A stretch of 64,000 nt of DNA from NCBI GenBank assembly GCA_944383265.1, contig CALWOX010000003.1, positions 224,587 to 288,586 of the forward strand, in the 5' to 3' direction. Under the pieces are notes generated by a model, which had not been told where the DNA came from, did no database searches, and saw only the letters and a program-made list of their open reading frames with translations. Origin of the DNA: an uncultured Lachnospiraceae bacterium (GTDB lineage: Bacteria > Bacillota > Clostridia > Lachnospirales > Lachnospiraceae). Below, piece by piece: positions 62,723 through 64,000 of the stretch. How positions within the stretch are numbered: position 1 is the stretch's first letter; each line of letters opens with the position of its first letter. A program made the position numbers and the translations under genes.

Positions 62723-63889
62723 ATGCTGCCCTACACAGGTGATTACACGGAACATTTTGATCCCGAAAAGCCAAGCCTTACATTCTATTCCTTTACCCCG
62801 TGTCCCTTGATGCGCGGGGGTGTGTATCAGATGGATGACGAATTGGCTGCCTTGCTGATAGAGGCCCACAGGAACATTGGTTTTCTGGAAGGGCTTGTTG
62901 AGTATGCTCCGAATAAAGAAGCATTTGCGGAGCTGATGCTTTTGAAAGAGTGTACCTATTCCCATATGATCGACTACGATGGTCCCGATTTCAAAGAAAT
63001 ACTCACTATCCGCGGCACCGGCAAAGGGAATATAACTCCCATCATGAACTTGGAGGCGGCCTACAGCGCAGCGGCAAATTTGGAGATCCACGCCCCTGAC
63101 TTGAGCCAGATCTGCGGCATCGCACTTAATGGAGAATCAGAGAATACCCCGATAGATGTTAGGGCGCATCAAACTTTTTGGCTGGGTGCAAAGACGAATC
63201 TCAAAGGATACAATCCTACAGCACCGGATGCTGTTCTCCCGGCATTGGCTGATATTTCTGCATATCTCTATAACGACCATAATACTGATCCGCTGATTAA
63301 GGCAGCACTGGTACATTACCAATTTGAAATGATCCATCCATTTGAACGGTATAACGGTATTGTCGGACGAATCCTTTTGCCGATGATACTGCGTGATGTC
63401 GTTGAAGAGGCACGGCCGCTGATATGCTTGTCCGAGTACTTGTATCATAATAAAAATGAATATTTTGATTTACTTCGGACTACCCAGTACAGCGGTGGTT
63501 ATATTCGGTGGATCAAGTTTTTTGTTAATGCTATAGGCCAGGCAGCAAAGCAATCTGCGGAAGCATTGATCAAGTATGAAAAAATAATCAATGAAGACGA
63601 GATGCATCTTCAAGCAATTCCATCATTGTCACCAAGTGTTTTAAGTGTGTATGAGTATTTTAAGAACGTGGTCGTGACAAATGCTTCGTCTGCAGAAAAA
63701 AATATGAAGGAATCGTTTAACACCATCTCAAAAGCATTTTCCATACTAGAAAAATACGGATATCTTAAGCAATATGATAGTCGCAGACGAAATCGTATTT
63801 TCTCATACCAAAGGCTTTTTGCAACAGTTTTTGAAGATAAATCAACATATATGGTAATAACGGAGGATTTGGAAGATGTACATAGATAA
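62723..63889 (+). CDS. Fic-fold protein with non-canonical active-site motif
   Basis: 388 aa; TTGAGG lies 9 bases before the ATG. The Fic N-terminal and core helices are present. The catalytic loop reads HPFERYNGIVGRILLP (205-220) instead of HPF-x-(D/E)-G-N-G-R-xx-R: the acidic metal ligand is Arg, a Gly is Tyr and the first Arg is Ile, but H205, N211 and the final Arg remain. Upstream, SHMID (80-84) sits where the inhibitory (S/T)xxxE motif is found. The C-terminal ~80 residues look like a winged helix. It overlaps an AAA ATPase gene by 14 bp. AMP-transfer activity is doubtful. Confidence 0.85.
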   Translation: MLPYTGDYTEHFDPEKPSLTFYSFTPCPLMRGGVYQMDDELAALLIEAHRNIGFLEGLVEYAPNKEAFAELMLLKECTYSHMIDYDGPDFKEILTIRGTGKGNITPIMNLEAAYSAAANLEIHAPDLSQICGIALNGESENTPIDVRAHQTFWLGAKTNLKGYNPTAPDAVLPALADISAYLYNDHNTDPLIKAALVHYQFEMIHPFERYNGIVGRILLPMILRDVVEEARPLICLSEYLYHNKNEYFDLLRTTQYSGGYIRWIKFFVNAIGQAAKQSAEALIKYEKIINEDEMHLQAIPSLSPSVLSVYEYFKNVVVTNASSAEKNMKESFNTISKAFSILEKYGYLKQYDSRRRNRIFSYQRLFATVFEDKSTYMVITEDLEDVHR

Positions 63890-64000
63890 TCTATATTATA
63901 AAAATGTTGGGCCTATTAGTAATTTGGATATTAAGTTTCGAAAAAATGAAAATGGAATACCAGTTCCTCTTGTAATTGTCGGGAAAAATGGTAGCGGAAA
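63876..64000 (+). CDS. AAA-family ATPase, 5' end only (runs off the window)
   Basis: The first 41 codons read MYIDNLYYKNVGPISNLDIK and end in VIVGKNGSGK, a Walker A at about residues 34-41 with an N-terminal strand typical of SMC/RecF/OLD-type ATPases. GGAGG is 9 bases before the ATG. The start lies inside the Fic gene, so the two are translationally coupled. Such large ATPases with a small partner often act in phage defence; the missing C-terminus (Toprim, nuclease or HNH) would decide. Confidence 0.8.
   Translation, partial: MYIDNLYYKNVGPISNLDIKFRKNENGIPVPLVIVGKNGSG

Overview
The window looks like chromosome of a gut-type anaerobic Bacillota, most likely a Lachnospiraceae-like Clostridium relative. 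The reasons are strong AGGAGG ribosome binding sites, heavy ATA/AGA codon use, an FtsEX/M23 hydrolase cluster, a PadR-DUF1700 operon, CvfB-, CD3324- and DUF6061-type proteins, and an intact set of Gram-positive housekeeping genes (lepA, rpsT, tex, holA, comEC, gpmI, uvrB, proC). Genus is not determinable from the sequence alone. No rRNA, complete tRNA or CRISPR array was seen.

Region 1 (1-9.1 kb) is an anaerobic purine/diaminopropionate catabolic cluster of the E. coli ygf-yge type. ygfK (cut by the window edge) and ssnA run leftward. A YheO-type PAS/HTH regulator, ygeX, ygeY, ygeW, a carbamate kinase and an NCS2 nucleobase permease run rightward and end at a shared terminator. The expected flow is purine uptake, ring opening, diaminopropionate cleavage to pyruvate and ammonia, and ATP recovery from carbamoyl phosphate. 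Region 2 (9.1-16.3 kb) has a WYL regulator behind trkA-trkH, then an M20 amidohydrolase with an amino-acid ABC permease and binding protein but no ATPase. A 189-bp MITE-like palindrome lies at 16.4 kb.

Region 3 (16.7-45.8 kb) is core genome: PadR/DUF1700 envelope operon, HxlR/flavin-oxidase pair, lepA, rpsT, tex, holA, comEC, degV, gpmI, uvrB, a cell-division/wall cluster (regulator-ftsE-ftsX-M23 hydrolase-S41 protease), cvfB with a long Arg/Gly-rich N-terminus, yqeY, proC, sfsA and small enzymes. Region 4 (45.8-50.5 kb) is a small accessory segment: an aldo/keto reductase split by one in-frame UGA, a cupin, a Vat-like acetyltransferase, an N-terminal-cysteine hydrolase, a CD3324-type protein with a structured leader, and a nucleoside phosphorylase.

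Region 5 (50.6-64 kb) is mobile and defence DNA. It starts with a tRNA-3'-end-like relic and a gene remnant beside an IS256-family element. A junction with two pairs of integrase-arm-like repeats and a guaA-end-like core follows. An integrative mobilizable element then carries DUF6414 plus a Clp-like AAA+ ATPase, a MjaI-type restriction-modification locus whose methyltransferase has a C-terminal nuclease-like (SNase-fold) domain, a C-protein-like regulator under a dyad-flanked promoter, small element proteins, a MobV relaxase with a recognisable oriT, a RepA-like ATPase and a MobC-like protein. The integrase survives only as a frameshifted C-terminal relic. Beyond it lies a Fic-fold protein with a non-canonical active-site motif, translationally overlapping an AAA ATPase that runs off the window.

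The best candidates for under-described biology are the DUF6414/Clp-like pair, the methyltransferase-SNase-like fusion, and the degenerate-Fic/AAA pair.
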